Positions 37,193-44,999 of a stretch of DNA of 64,000 nucleotides are shown here, piece by piece. Position 1 is the stretch's first letter. Each line of letters opens with the position of its first letter. A program made the position numbers and the translations under genes. The stretch is from Chitinophagaceae bacterium (GTDB lineage: Bacteria > Bacteroidota > Bacteroidia > Chitinophagales > Chitinophagaceae). The stretch is from the NCBI GenBank assembly GCA_019752045.1, contig JAIEMP010000004.1:62001-126000 (forward strand), written 5' to 3'. The notes under the pieces are model-generated. The model was not told the origin of the DNA and did no database searches. It was given only the letters and a program-made list of their open reading frames with translations.

Positions 37193-38647
37193 ATGCAACA
37201 GATCATTGATGAGATCGGTAAACTGTATCAACAGGAGTTTCATACTTCACCTCAAACCATAGAAAAAATTCCGCAAAGTGGAAGCGACCGTGTGTATTAT
37301 CGTGTTTCAGGCGCAACAACCTGTATTGCTACAGTAAGTAAGAACATCAGAGAGAATCAGACGTTCTTACAATTCAGCCGTCACTTTAAAGAGCGCAATT
37401 GTCCGGTTCCTGCTATCATTTGTGTAAGCAAAGATGAACAGATTTATCTGCAGGAGGATTTTGGTGATATCTCTTTACTCAATGAACTGGAGCAACATGG
37501 TTATACGGAGCATGTGTATGGATTGTTTCAGCAAAGCCTGCAGCAACTGGCACATATGCAGATCAAGGGGCATCATCAGCTTAATTATGATTGGTGCATT
37601 ACATCAAAAGAATTTGGTAAGCAGGCAATTCTGTCAGATTTACTCTATTGTAAGTATTATTTTATTGATGCATTAAAAATTCCGTACGATAAAGAAAAAC
37701 TGATTGATGATTTTGAAGCACTCAGTACATATCTCACACATGTAGATCATAAGTATTTTATGTTTCGTGATTTTCAGAGTCGCAATGTAATGGTGAAAGA
37801 AGGGATGGTCAAGTTTATAGACTATCAGGGAGGTATGCGTGGAGCATTGCAATACGATGTGGCTTCGTTGTTATGGCAGGCCAAAGCCGAGTTGCCCGAT
37901 GAATGGAAGAATAATCTGCTGGAATATTATATGGATTGTGTGAACGATGTGCTGCACACTAAAATAGACCGGGTGCGTTTCAGCAGTCAGTACAACGGAT
38001 ATGTACTCATTCGTTTGTTACAGGTATTAGGTGCATACGGGTTTAGAGGGTTGTTTGAACGGAAGGCACATTTTTTAACCAGTATACCCCTTGCGTTAAA
38101 AAACCTGAAATGGTTTTTGAAGAACAAAGGAGTGGGCATTGTATTGCCTGAGTTTGAACGATTGCTGGGGTTGATGGTGGAAGATGAAATTATTCAACGC
38201 TTTGAACCTGTACAGGCAACTGATGATACAAAACTTGTTGTACGCATCAACAGCTTCTCTTACAAAACAACAGGTATACCTAAAGACGAAACAGATAATG
38301 GCGGCGGGTTTGTGTTTGATTGCAGGAGTATTTATAATCCCGGCAGGTTTGCTGAGTATAAAACACAAACGGGCAGAGATAAACCGGTGAAAGATTTTCT
38401 TGAGCAACAAACACGGATGCCGCAGTTTTTAAACAGTGTGTATAATATTGTTGACATAGCAGTGGAAGATTATATGCAACGGGGGTTTGAAAATCTTCAG
38501 ATCAGTTTTGGTTGCACAGGCGGGCAGCACCGCAGTGTATATGCAGCAGATGCATTAACCAGACATTTAAAAAATAAATACGGAGTAAAGATCGAGTTGC
38601 AACATCTTGTACAGGATGCAAAAAACTGGATCAATAAAATTGATTGA
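37193..38647 (+). CDS. AmgK-like sugar kinase fused to a RapZ C-terminal domain
   Basis: 484-residue two-domain protein. Residues about 15-325 form an APH-type kinase: 'FRDFQSRNVMV' is the catalytic loop (Asp, Asn) and 'VKFIDYQGGMRGALQYDVASLL' contains the metal-binding Asp; this subtype matches AmgK, the anomeric MurNAc/GlcNAc kinase. Residues about 345-484 are a RapZ C-terminal domain with 'NSFSYKTTGIP', 'FVFDCRSIYNPGR' and 'ISFGCTGGQHRSVYAADAL'. In E. coli this RapZ region binds glucosamine-6-phosphate. The nucleotidyltransferase gene starts one base after the stop. I infer amino-sugar salvage with built-in sensing. The fusion may be common in Bacteroidota. Confidence 0.85.
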   Translation: MQQIIDEIGKLYQQEFHTSPQTIEKIPQSGSDRVYYRVSGATTCIATVSKNIRENQTFLQFSRHFKERNCPVPAIICVSKDEQIYLQEDFGDISLLNELEQHGYTEHVYGLFQQSLQQLAHMQIKGHHQLNYDWCITSKEFGKQAILSDLLYCKYYFIDALKIPYDKEKLIDDFEALSTYLTHVDHKYFMFRDFQSRNVMVKEGMVKFIDYQGGMRGALQYDVASLLWQAKAELPDEWKNNLLEYYMDCVNDVLHTKIDRVRFSSQYNGYVLIRLLQVLGAYGFRGLFERKAHFLTSIPLALKNLKWFLKNKGVGIVLPEFERLLGLMVEDEIIQRFEPVQATDDTKLVVRINSFSYKTTGIPKDETDNGGGFVFDCRSIYNPGRFAEYKTQTGRDKPVKDFLEQQTRMPQFLNSVYNIVDIAVEDYMQRGFENLQISFGCTGGQHRSVYAADALTRHLKNKYGVKIELQHLVQDAKNWINKID

Positions 38648-38648
38648 T

Positions 38649-39383
38649 ATGAAAGCTATGATTTTTGCAGCAGGGTTGGGCACAAGGTTTAAACCATGGA
38701 CTGATCATCATCCCAAAGCTTTAGCAATTGTAAACGGCAAAACCTTACTGCAACGGAATATTGAATACCTGCAGCAATATGGGATTAATGATGTAGTTGT
38801 GAATGTGCATCATTTTGCTGACCAGATCATTGATGCTGTAAAAACAAATCATGGATGGGGAAGCGACGTTGTAATCAGCGATGAGCGAAATGAAGTATTG
38901 GAAACCGGCGGCGGTTTATTGAATGCAAGAACACTACTCGATGGGGAAGAACCTTTTGTAACCATTAATGTTGACATACTCACCAATCTCAATCTGCACA
39001 GGCTGCTGGAGTTTCATCAGCAACATCGGCCACTCATTTCTTTTGCAGTGAGTAACCGCAAAACAGCACGTAATTTTTTGTTTGATGGGGAAAACAGATT
39101 GTGCGGCTGGAGAAACAATATAACCGGTGAAGAAAAAGGACCACATCTCTTATTGAATGAAACAAAAACAAAACAGCTCATTGAAAAAGCATACAGCTGT
39201 GTCGTGGTGTTTGAGCCAACCGTTTTTTCACTCATCAAACAAACAGGAAAATTTTCTTTAACAGAAACCTATCTGGATTTAGCAAAAGATCATACCATTC
39301 TTGGTTATGATCACAGTGGTGATGTGTTGGTTGATGTGGGTAAAACTGAAAGCATTGCTGTGGCGGAAGCGAAATTTCAATAA
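38649..39383 (+). CDS. MurU-like sugar-1-phosphate nucleotidyltransferase
   Basis: 244 residues from the ATG at 38649. NTP_transferase fold with the N-terminal signature 'MKAMIFAAGLGTRFKPWT', Lys in 'HHPKALAIVNGKTLL', and 'DERNEVLETGGGLLNA' plus 'NVDILTNLNL' (metal-binding Asp). These match MurU, which turns MurNAc-alpha-1-phosphate into UDP-MurNAc. Coupled to the AmgK-like kinase just upstream, it would complete the AmgK/MurU bypass of de novo UDP-MurNAc synthesis. The alternative is another sugar-1-phosphate uridylyltransferase. Confidence 0.82.
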   Translation: MKAMIFAAGLGTRFKPWTDHHPKALAIVNGKTLLQRNIEYLQQYGINDVVVNVHHFADQIIDAVKTNHGWGSDVVISDERNEVLETGGGLLNARTLLDGEEPFVTINVDILTNLNLHRLLEFHQQHRPLISFAVSNRKTARNFLFDGENRLCGWRNNITGEEKGPHLLLNETKTKQLIEKAYSCVVVFEPTVFSLIKQTGKFSLTETYLDLAKDHTILGYDHSGDVLVDVGKTESIAVAEAKFQ

Positions 39384-39428
39384 GCTTTTTTAAGTATATC
39401 AACTTCAATTTGATTCCAAGTATTTCTT

Positions 39429-39494
39429 GTTCTTTTGTCTTGACACAAAAGAACCAAAAAGTCAAGCAGGAACATATTACCCCCATGTTCCTGC
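39429..39494. repeat. Double hairpin in intergenic region
   Basis: Two perfect 10-bp stems in tandem: 39429-39438 with 39445-39454 (loop 6) and 39466-39475 with 39485-39494 (loop 9). It lies between convergent murU-like and HGSNAT-like genes, so it could terminate either. The first hairpin resembles a dispersed intergenic repeat of Bacteroidota (TTCTTTTGTCTTGACAC type), from memory. Confidence 0.65.
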
Positions 39495-39599
39495 TAACGC
39501 CTTGATTTAGCAGTTGTACTACTGTAGTGAAGAACCTTTGTACTTACACAATCATCCTTTGTTAAACATTGTGAGTTTACTTGTTGTCTTTTTATTTCG

Positions 39600-40805
39600 T
39601 TACACCTTAATATAAATTTTCTTTTTATCCAGCCAGTAACAAATAGCCCAATAGAAAATGATCATGCAAATGGCATAGAACAACGACCCGTTTTCGGGAA
39701 TACCCGGAATTAGTTTGCAGATTTTTTCATAGAACCATCCAAACGGGCTCAGGTATTTAGGAAGTCCATCTGCAGTTACACCGTTTGGAATGCGGATCAA
39801 TCCCAACAGCCGGGGCAACAATCCGCTCAATACAAAAATGAACAACGGATTTTTACCAAATACATCGAAGAACTTAGCCAGCCAGCCTTGGGCCTCTTTT
39901 AACTCAATAAAATAAATAAGTGTGGCAATGGTATAAATGGCCAGTCCGGTTGTGTAAACTGTGTAAGAGCTGGTCCATATTTTTTTGTTGATGGGGAAAA
40001 CCATATCCCATATAAAACCGGTAACAGTAAATAACGTAGCCGTTACAAACAGCGAAGCAATCAATTCAAAACGTTTATTTTTCAGCACTTCTTTTCCATC
40101 AGGCCCTTTCAATACATCGGGTGATATACGGGTCTTTTGCTGAATAAAATCTCCAATTAAATAACCAAAGATCACCTGTACAATGGCGGCCATGGAACTC
40201 ATGATTCCTTCGGGATCAAAAACAGTACCTTCTCCTTTATATAGATGGCCGTCACCAAGAATAGCGATATCAATGGATGATCCAAACCAGCCTTTCAAAC
40301 TAAATGGATCGCCGGGAGTTCCTAAAACAAGACAAAGCACCCAGTATAATAACAGAATTACAACGCCCAATACAAATGCACCACGTTGTTTTAAATAAAA
40401 CACAATCACAGATGCAAAGAAATAACAGAGCGCTATCCGCTGCAGCACACCAAAAAGGCGCAATGAGTCGAATGGCTTCCATACCAGATCTGCACCGCTC
40501 CATTTTACAAATGGACTCCAGTTGAGGAAAAGACCAATCAGAAAAATCAACACTGTTCTTTTTACCACTTTTTTCCAAAACGAAGCTGCACCGGCCTGCT
40601 GCAGACGGGGCATCACAAATGCCATGGCATTACCTACAGCAAACAAAAAGAATGGAAATACAAGATCGGTTGGGGTGCAGCCATGCCAGGGGGCGTGTTT
40701 CAGGGGCGCATACATATAACTCCATGATCCCGGATTGTTCACAAGAATCATTAAAGCAACTGTTGCTCCACGAAATATATCCAGCGAGTAAAAACGTTGA
40801 TTCAA
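39600..40805 (-). CDS. HGSNAT-like acyltransferase (DUF5009-type membrane protein)
   Basis: 401-residue polytopic membrane protein with about ten hydrophobic helices. The N-terminal 'YSLDIFRGATVALMILVNNPG', broken as 'LDIFRGATVALMILVNN', 'HAPWHGCTPTDLVFPFFLF' and 'VKRTVLIFLIGLFLNW' match the heparan-alpha-glucosaminide N-acetyltransferase-like family, with the conserved His in 'PWHG'. Such enzymes transfer acetyl groups across the membrane to amino sugars. It is convergent with the AmgK-RapZ/MurU pair, so an amino-sugar link is possible but not proved. Confidence 0.88.
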   Translation of the reverse strand: MNQRFYSLDIFRGATVALMILVNNPGSWSYMYAPLKHAPWHGCTPTDLVFPFFLFAVGNAMAFVMPRLQQAGAASFWKKVVKRTVLIFLIGLFLNWSPFVKWSGADLVWKPFDSLRLFGVLQRIALCYFFASVIVFYLKQRGAFVLGVVILLLYWVLCLVLGTPGDPFSLKGWFGSSIDIAILGDGHLYKGEGTVFDPEGIMSSMAAIVQVIFGYLIGDFIQQKTRISPDVLKGPDGKEVLKNKRFELIASLFVTATLFTVTGFIWDMVFPINKKIWTSSYTVYTTGLAIYTIATLIYFIELKEAQGWLAKFFDVFGKNPLFIFVLSGLLPRLLGLIRIPNGVTADGLPKYLSPFGWFYEKICKLIPGIPENGSLFYAICMIIFYWAICYWLDKKKIYIKV

Positions 40806-40987
40806 TTGATGATTTTATTAAAAATAGGAAAATGCTGCGATCCATCCGGTTGTTTATAAAGTACTCCATTGGGATTATTTTTTTTAAGATTGGGGGGCAA
40901 CCTTTAAATTGCAGCCTTATTAAGTGAAGGAGAGTGAAATCAACCCCTCTCAGAAAGGAAAAGCGGGCTGTAAGGACTTAAAATTCA

Positions 40988-40995
40988 TATATTTG
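40988..40995 (+). promoter_or_regulatory. Putative -7 promoter element of the polysaccharide operon
   Basis: TATATTTG matches TAnnTTTG exactly. Transcription would start near 41002, giving a roughly 218-base leader before upxY. No clear -33 TTG is seen at the expected distance. Confidence 0.5.
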
Positions 40996-41022
40996 CAACT
41001 GTTATTGGGGGCAAATGCATTT

Positions 41023-41100
41023 ATGAAATGTAATAGTGAAATTGGAGCAACCACAAACAGTACTGTCAATGACAGTTTTAATAAGATGATGGAAGGGTAA
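41023..41100 (+). CDS. Possible 25-codon leader peptide
   Basis: A short frame starting 'MKCNSEIGATTNST' whose stop codon (41098-41100) lies inside the 5' stem of the following terminator. A ribosome reaching the stop would overlap the terminator stem, as in translation-coupled attenuators. Composition gives no family, and it may be coincidental. Confidence 0.3.
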   Translation: MKCNSEIGATTNSTVNDSFNKMMEG

Positions 41101-41133
41101 ATGAGCCTTACAGGCTTGTTTGCCCTTTTTTAT
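41093..41133 (+). terminator. Leader terminator upstream of upxY (probable attenuator)
   Basis: A 15-bp stem with three G-T pairs (41093-41107 with 41113-41127) is followed by a T-run. No complete gene precedes it on this strand, so it sits inside the leader of the downstream operon. The first downstream gene encodes a NusG-type antiterminator that could act on it. Confidence 0.85.
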
Positions 41134-41219
41134 TATTTATTCAGCTTAATCGCATCTCTGCTTAGTCTTTTTTTATTGAAATGTGACTGAGGTGGCGAAG
41201 CTTTGCAGTAAACTTTCTA

Positions 41220-41726
41220 ATGAATCCCGTTAAAACCTGGTACGCTGTTTATACAAAGCCCCGTTGGGAAAAAAAAGTCAGTCTCCAGTTAGATAAAAAA
41301 GGGTTGGACTATTATTGCCCGTTAAATAAAGTACGCCGTAAATGGAGCGACCGTTATAAAGTAATTGAAGAGCCGTTGTTTACCTCCTATGTATTTGTTC
41401 ATATTACCGAAGAAGAAAAAGCAAGAGTGCGGCTTACCGATGGGGTGGTTAACTTTGTTTACTGGAACGGAAAGCCCGGAGTAATTCCGGCAGCAGAGAT
41501 TGAAATCATTCGTAAATTTCTGAAAGAGTACGAAGATGTTCAGGCAGAAAAAGTGGATGTATTGGCCGGTCAAAAAGTACGTATCAAAACAGGGCTCATG
41601 ATGGATACGGAAGGGCTTGTAATTAAAGTACTCAATAACCGGGCATATGTATTGCTCGAAAGCCTCGGCTATCAGTTAACTGCTCAATTTGAAAAAAATA
41701 ATCTTGAACCGATTAAACAACCTTAA
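41220..41726 (+). CDS. UpxY-type transcription antiterminator (NusG paralogue)
   Basis: 168 residues. NusG N-terminal domain (about 5-100: 'TWYAVYTKPRWEKKVS', 'KGLDYYCPL', 'PLFTSYVFVHI', 'VVNFVYWNGKPG') and a C-terminal KOW domain (about 112-165: 'LAGQKVRIKTGLMMDTEG', 'VLLESLGYQL'). Specialised NusG paralogues such as UpxY (Bacteroides), LoaP and RfaH bind RNA polymerase at a leader signal and let it read through long polysaccharide operons. It is the first gene of the locus, after a leader with a terminator, as expected for that role. Confidence 0.9.
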   Translation: MNPVKTWYAVYTKPRWEKKVSLQLDKKGLDYYCPLNKVRRKWSDRYKVIEEPLFTSYVFVHITEEEKARVRLTDGVVNFVYWNGKPGVIPAAEIEIIRKFLKEYEDVQAEKVDVLAGQKVRIKTGLMMDTEGLVIKVLNNRAYVLLESLGYQLTAQFEKNNLEPIKQP

Positions 41727-41777
41727 AACGAAACAACATTCATGTTCAACAATATCATTTCAGATCAAATTAAACCG

Positions 41778-42593
41778 ATGAAGCAAAACCTCTGCCTTCT
41801 GGCTGTGTGTGCCATTGCTTTTTTAGCATCCTGTGTTTCGCCTGAGAAGCTCAGGAAAGAAAACGTTTATTTTAATGAAGGATTAGACAGTACTAAGTTG
41901 AGCCAGTATCAACTGATTGAACCTGTCATTCAAAAAGGAGATCTGTTACAAATTACTATTTCTTCCAGAAGCTCATCTTCAAATCAATTATTCAGTCAAA
42001 ATTATTCAGCAGGTTCGGGCACAACATCCGGGGGTGCTACTGGTGCGGGTACTTCAGCATCGGGTGCCGGAGGGTACTTGGTAGATATTGTTACCGGTGA
42101 AATTAAATTACCACTGCTGGGGGTTATTACAGCAGATGGTATGACCAAGCTGCAACTGGAAAAAGAAATCATCAAACGCTCAATGGATTATCTGAAAGAA
42201 GATCCCATTGTAAATATCCGGTACCTCAATTTCAGAGTAACGTTTTTGGGAAGTGTGGGTGCACCGGGTTCTAAAATTTTTGAATCAGAAAGAGTTTCTT
42301 TTTTACAGGCACTGGGTGATGTAGGTGGTATTGCACCCGGAGGTGATCTCAAAAATATTCTTCTGTTTCGTGAACAAAACGGAACACGAACCATGCATAC
42401 CATTGATTTAACCAATGGCAACTTTTTAAATTCGCCCAATTATTATCTTAAGCAAAACGATGTGGTGTATGTAAGTCCTTCTAAAAGACAACTTGTTGCC
42501 ATGGATCAAACATCAGCAAAAACCTTTCAGTACGTCAACTTTGGTTTCTTTGCTGTGAATTTCATCGTTACACTAATCTCACTCATTAAATAA
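41778..42593 (+). CDS. Polysaccharide export outer membrane lipoprotein (Wza-like)
   Basis: About 271 residues from the Met at 41778, which begins a lipoprotein signal ('LCLLAVCAIAFLASC'); an upstream ATG at 41742 would add 12 residues. The Poly_export domain has 'VIQKGDLLQITISSRSS', a Gly/Ser/Ala/Thr-rich loop (about 88-115), and 'GEIKLPLLGVITADGMT' with an SLBB-like domain 'VTFLGSVGAPGSKIF'. A C-terminal hydrophobic helix ends the protein. Wza-type proteins form the outer-membrane exit channel for capsule or exopolysaccharide. The stop overlaps the wzc start by one base. Confidence 0.9.
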   Translation: MKQNLCLLAVCAIAFLASCVSPEKLRKENVYFNEGLDSTKLSQYQLIEPVIQKGDLLQITISSRSSSSNQLFSQNYSAGSGTTSGGATGAGTSASGAGGYLVDIVTGEIKLPLLGVITADGMTKLQLEKEIIKRSMDYLKEDPIVNIRYLNFRVTFLGSVGAPGSKIFESERVSFLQALGDVGGIAPGGDLKNILLFREQNGTRTMHTIDLTNGNFLNSPNYYLKQNDVVYVSPSKRQLVAMDQTSAKTFQYVNFGFFAVNFIVTLISLIK

Positions 42594-44989
42594 TGAATAA
42601 CAACGGAATTGATCAGCTCCAGACAAACGAACCGGAAGGGAAACTGCTGACGTTTAAAGAAATTCTCTTTAAATATATTTCTAACCTGCCGCTCTTTTTC
42701 TTTTCGCTTGGTATTGCACTCATTGTATCGTGGGCTTATCTGCGTTGGGCCACACCGGTTTACAGCGTCTACAGCAGTATGATTGTAAAAATGGAAAATG
42801 CAGCAAATATTAAAGGGAATGATAAGTTCAGCAGTATGTTCAATCCGGTAGATAAGATCAATATGGAAGATGAAATTGATCTCATGCGGTCGAAAGAATT
42901 TTTACGCCGTGTAGTCGACAGTCTGCAGCTCAACTCCACCTATATTGAACACGGAAAAGTAAGAAGCAGTGAAGTTTACAAACTGGCACCTTTTATTGTT
43001 GAAGCAGTAATGATTGCTGACAGTAACAGCGGGTATGGGTTTAATATTCAGATATTAAATCAAAACACATTTCTGCTGAATAAAGAAACCAAGCCCCGAA
43101 GTTTTTACAGTAATGTAGAAACGGGTAATTCAATCTTTAGAATAGTGCCCAATACAAATTTAATTGCGGATGCTGCCGGCAGAAAATTTACCTACTCCTG
43201 GCAACCATCAATAGCGGTGGCTGGTGGAATTACCGGCTGGTTAAGTATTGCTCAGAAGAGCCGCACCTCGAGTGTATTAAACCTGAGTTTGAATACGTAT
43301 AACCCCGAAAAGGGGATTGATATTTTAAACCAGATCATGAAAGAGTATGGCCGTTACAATGTGCAGGACAAAAGCCGTATTTCAGAAAATTCGTTCAAGT
43401 TTATCAATGACCGTCTTACTAATTTAGAGAATGACCTGGGAATTGTAGAAGGGAACTTGCAGAGTTTTAAAAAGAAAAATCAGTTTCTTGATCTCGAAGA
43501 TCAGTCAAAAATGTATCTGGAAAATATTACCAGTACAGAAGCCGATTTAAGAAAGCAGGAAGTACAGATTAAAGTACTGGATCTGCTAGATGAATATGTT
43601 AATGACAAACAGAATCGTTTTAATCTTACACCCACTATCCTTAGTATTGAAGATCCTACACTAACCTACTTGGTATCAGAATACAACCGCCTGATCATTA
43701 AACGGGATATCGAATTACAAACCACAACCGAAAACAATCCGGTTATTCGTGATATTGAATTTAGTATTGAGAAAACCAGATTGGCCATGATTGAAAACCT
43801 GAAGAATATCAGGGAATCATACATGCTGGCAAAAAATGAATTGGAAAAACGGAATGCAGTGGTGCGAAACGAAATGTTTGCGTTGCCCGAAAAAGAAAGT
43901 CAAATCAGGGAAATCAAACGTCAGCAGCTTATCAAAAATGAACTGTATACATTCCTCTTACAAAAACGGGAAGAAACAGGTATTCAACTGGCATCAACCG
44001 TATCTAACTCAAAAGTATTTGCTGAAGCAGAAGGGGGTGGTGCTCCAATACTACCAAAACGCCGCAATGCTTACATGCTGGCTATTTTCTTTGGTATTTT
44101 AATTCCGGTGATCATCATTCTCATACGGGATCTGATGAACGATCGTGTAACAACGAAAGCCGATATCACCAAGAATACAAAAATACCGGTGATTGGTGAG
44201 CTGGGCCATAATGATAAAATGGAAACACTGGTTGTAGTTAAAAACAGCCGCAGTATACTGGCCGAACAGTTCCGCATCATCCGCTCAAACCTGCAAGGCC
44301 TGCTAAAGCGTGAACGTACACCGGTGATTTTGGTTACATCTTCGTTTAGTGGAGAAGGTAAATCCTTTGCTGCAACTAATCTGGCAGCATCTATTGCATT
44401 AACAGGTAAACGTACAGTTGTTCTTGAGTTCGATTTACGTAAACCAAAAATCATCAGCGGTCTTGGTCTGCAACGCACATTCGGTATTACCCATTTTGTA
44501 ATTGGCAAAGTAAGTCTGGAAGAAATGCCCGTGAAAGTACCTGATACAGATAACTTATATGTGATTGCCTGCGGACCAACGCCACCCAACCCATCAGAAT
44601 TATTACTCGATCCAAAAATTAAAGAACTGTTTGAATTTTGCCGGGATAATTTTGATGCTGTCATTATTGATACGGCACCAATTGGTCTTGTAAGTGATGC
44701 AATGACGCTGGCTTCTTTTGCAGATGCAACTTTGTTTGTGGTACGCCAGCGGTACACATATAAAAAACAATTGCAGATGCTCGAAGATCTGTATCAGCAA
44801 CAAAAGTTTCCAAGTGTATCCATACTTGTAAATGATATCAGGGTAGAAGGATATAACAGCTACTACGGTTATGGCGGTTATGGTTATGGCTATGGCTATG
44901 GTTATGGCTATGGTTATGGTTATTACGATACCGATCCTTCTAAAAACAAATGGTACAATAAAGTACTTCAGTTCATCGGAATAAAATAA
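42593..44989 (+). CDS. Wzc-like polysaccharide co-polymerase/tyrosine autokinase
   Basis: 798-residue inner-membrane protein. A Wzz domain between two membrane helices (about 28-55 and 490-515), a coiled-coil middle (about 260-440) and a GNVR-like segment lead to a cytoplasmic BY-kinase. Its Walker A is 'SSFSGEGKSFAATNLA' (about 583-598), Walker A' 'VVLEFDLRKPKI' and Walker B 'DAVIIDTAPIG'. The C-terminal tail is unusually rich in Tyr-Gly ('YGYGYGYGYG'), the expected autophosphorylation cluster. It controls chain length and export with Wza. The tail is encoded by eight tandem 6-base units (44876-44923). Confidence 0.93.
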   Translation: MNNNGIDQLQTNEPEGKLLTFKEILFKYISNLPLFFFSLGIALIVSWAYLRWATPVYSVYSSMIVKMENAANIKGNDKFSSMFNPVDKINMEDEIDLMRSKEFLRRVVDSLQLNSTYIEHGKVRSSEVYKLAPFIVEAVMIADSNSGYGFNIQILNQNTFLLNKETKPRSFYSNVETGNSIFRIVPNTNLIADAAGRKFTYSWQPSIAVAGGITGWLSIAQKSRTSSVLNLSLNTYNPEKGIDILNQIMKEYGRYNVQDKSRISENSFKFINDRLTNLENDLGIVEGNLQSFKKKNQFLDLEDQSKMYLENITSTEADLRKQEVQIKVLDLLDEYVNDKQNRFNLTPTILSIEDPTLTYLVSEYNRLIIKRDIELQTTTENNPVIRDIEFSIEKTRLAMIENLKNIRESYMLAKNELEKRNAVVRNEMFALPEKESQIREIKRQQLIKNELYTFLLQKREETGIQLASTVSNSKVFAEAEGGGAPILPKRRNAYMLAIFFGILIPVIIILIRDLMNDRVTTKADITKNTKIPVIGELGHNDKMETLVVVKNSRSILAEQFRIIRSNLQGLLKRERTPVILVTSSFSGEGKSFAATNLAASIALTGKRTVVLEFDLRKPKIISGLGLQRTFGITHFVIGKVSLEEMPVKVPDTDNLYVIACGPTPPNPSELLLDPKIKELFEFCRDNFDAVIIDTAPIGLVSDAMTLASFADATLFVVRQRYTYKKQLQMLEDLYQQQKFPSVSILVNDIRVEGYNSYYGYGGYGYGYGYGYGYGYGYYDTDPSKNKWYNKVLQFIGIK
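44876..44923 (+). repeat. Eight tandem GGYTAT hexamers encoding the Wzc Tyr tail
   Basis: Eight consecutive units of GGTTAT or GGCTAT, each encoding Gly-Tyr. Slippage would change the number of Tyr residues in steps without changing the frame. Confidence 0.9.
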
Positions 44990-44999
44990 TGCATTCTCA

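Larger units (their letters stand above)
40806..41219 (+). other. 414-bp leader and promoter region of the polysaccharide locus
   Basis: Between the divergent HGSNAT-like gene and upxY. The left part (40806-40980) has no gene or clear motif. The right part holds in order a -7 promoter element (40988-40995), a 25-codon ORF (41023-41100), a small hairpin (41062-41067 with 41071-41076) and a strong terminator (41093-41133), about 87 bases before the upxY start. This reads as an attenuation leader. Confidence 0.6.
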
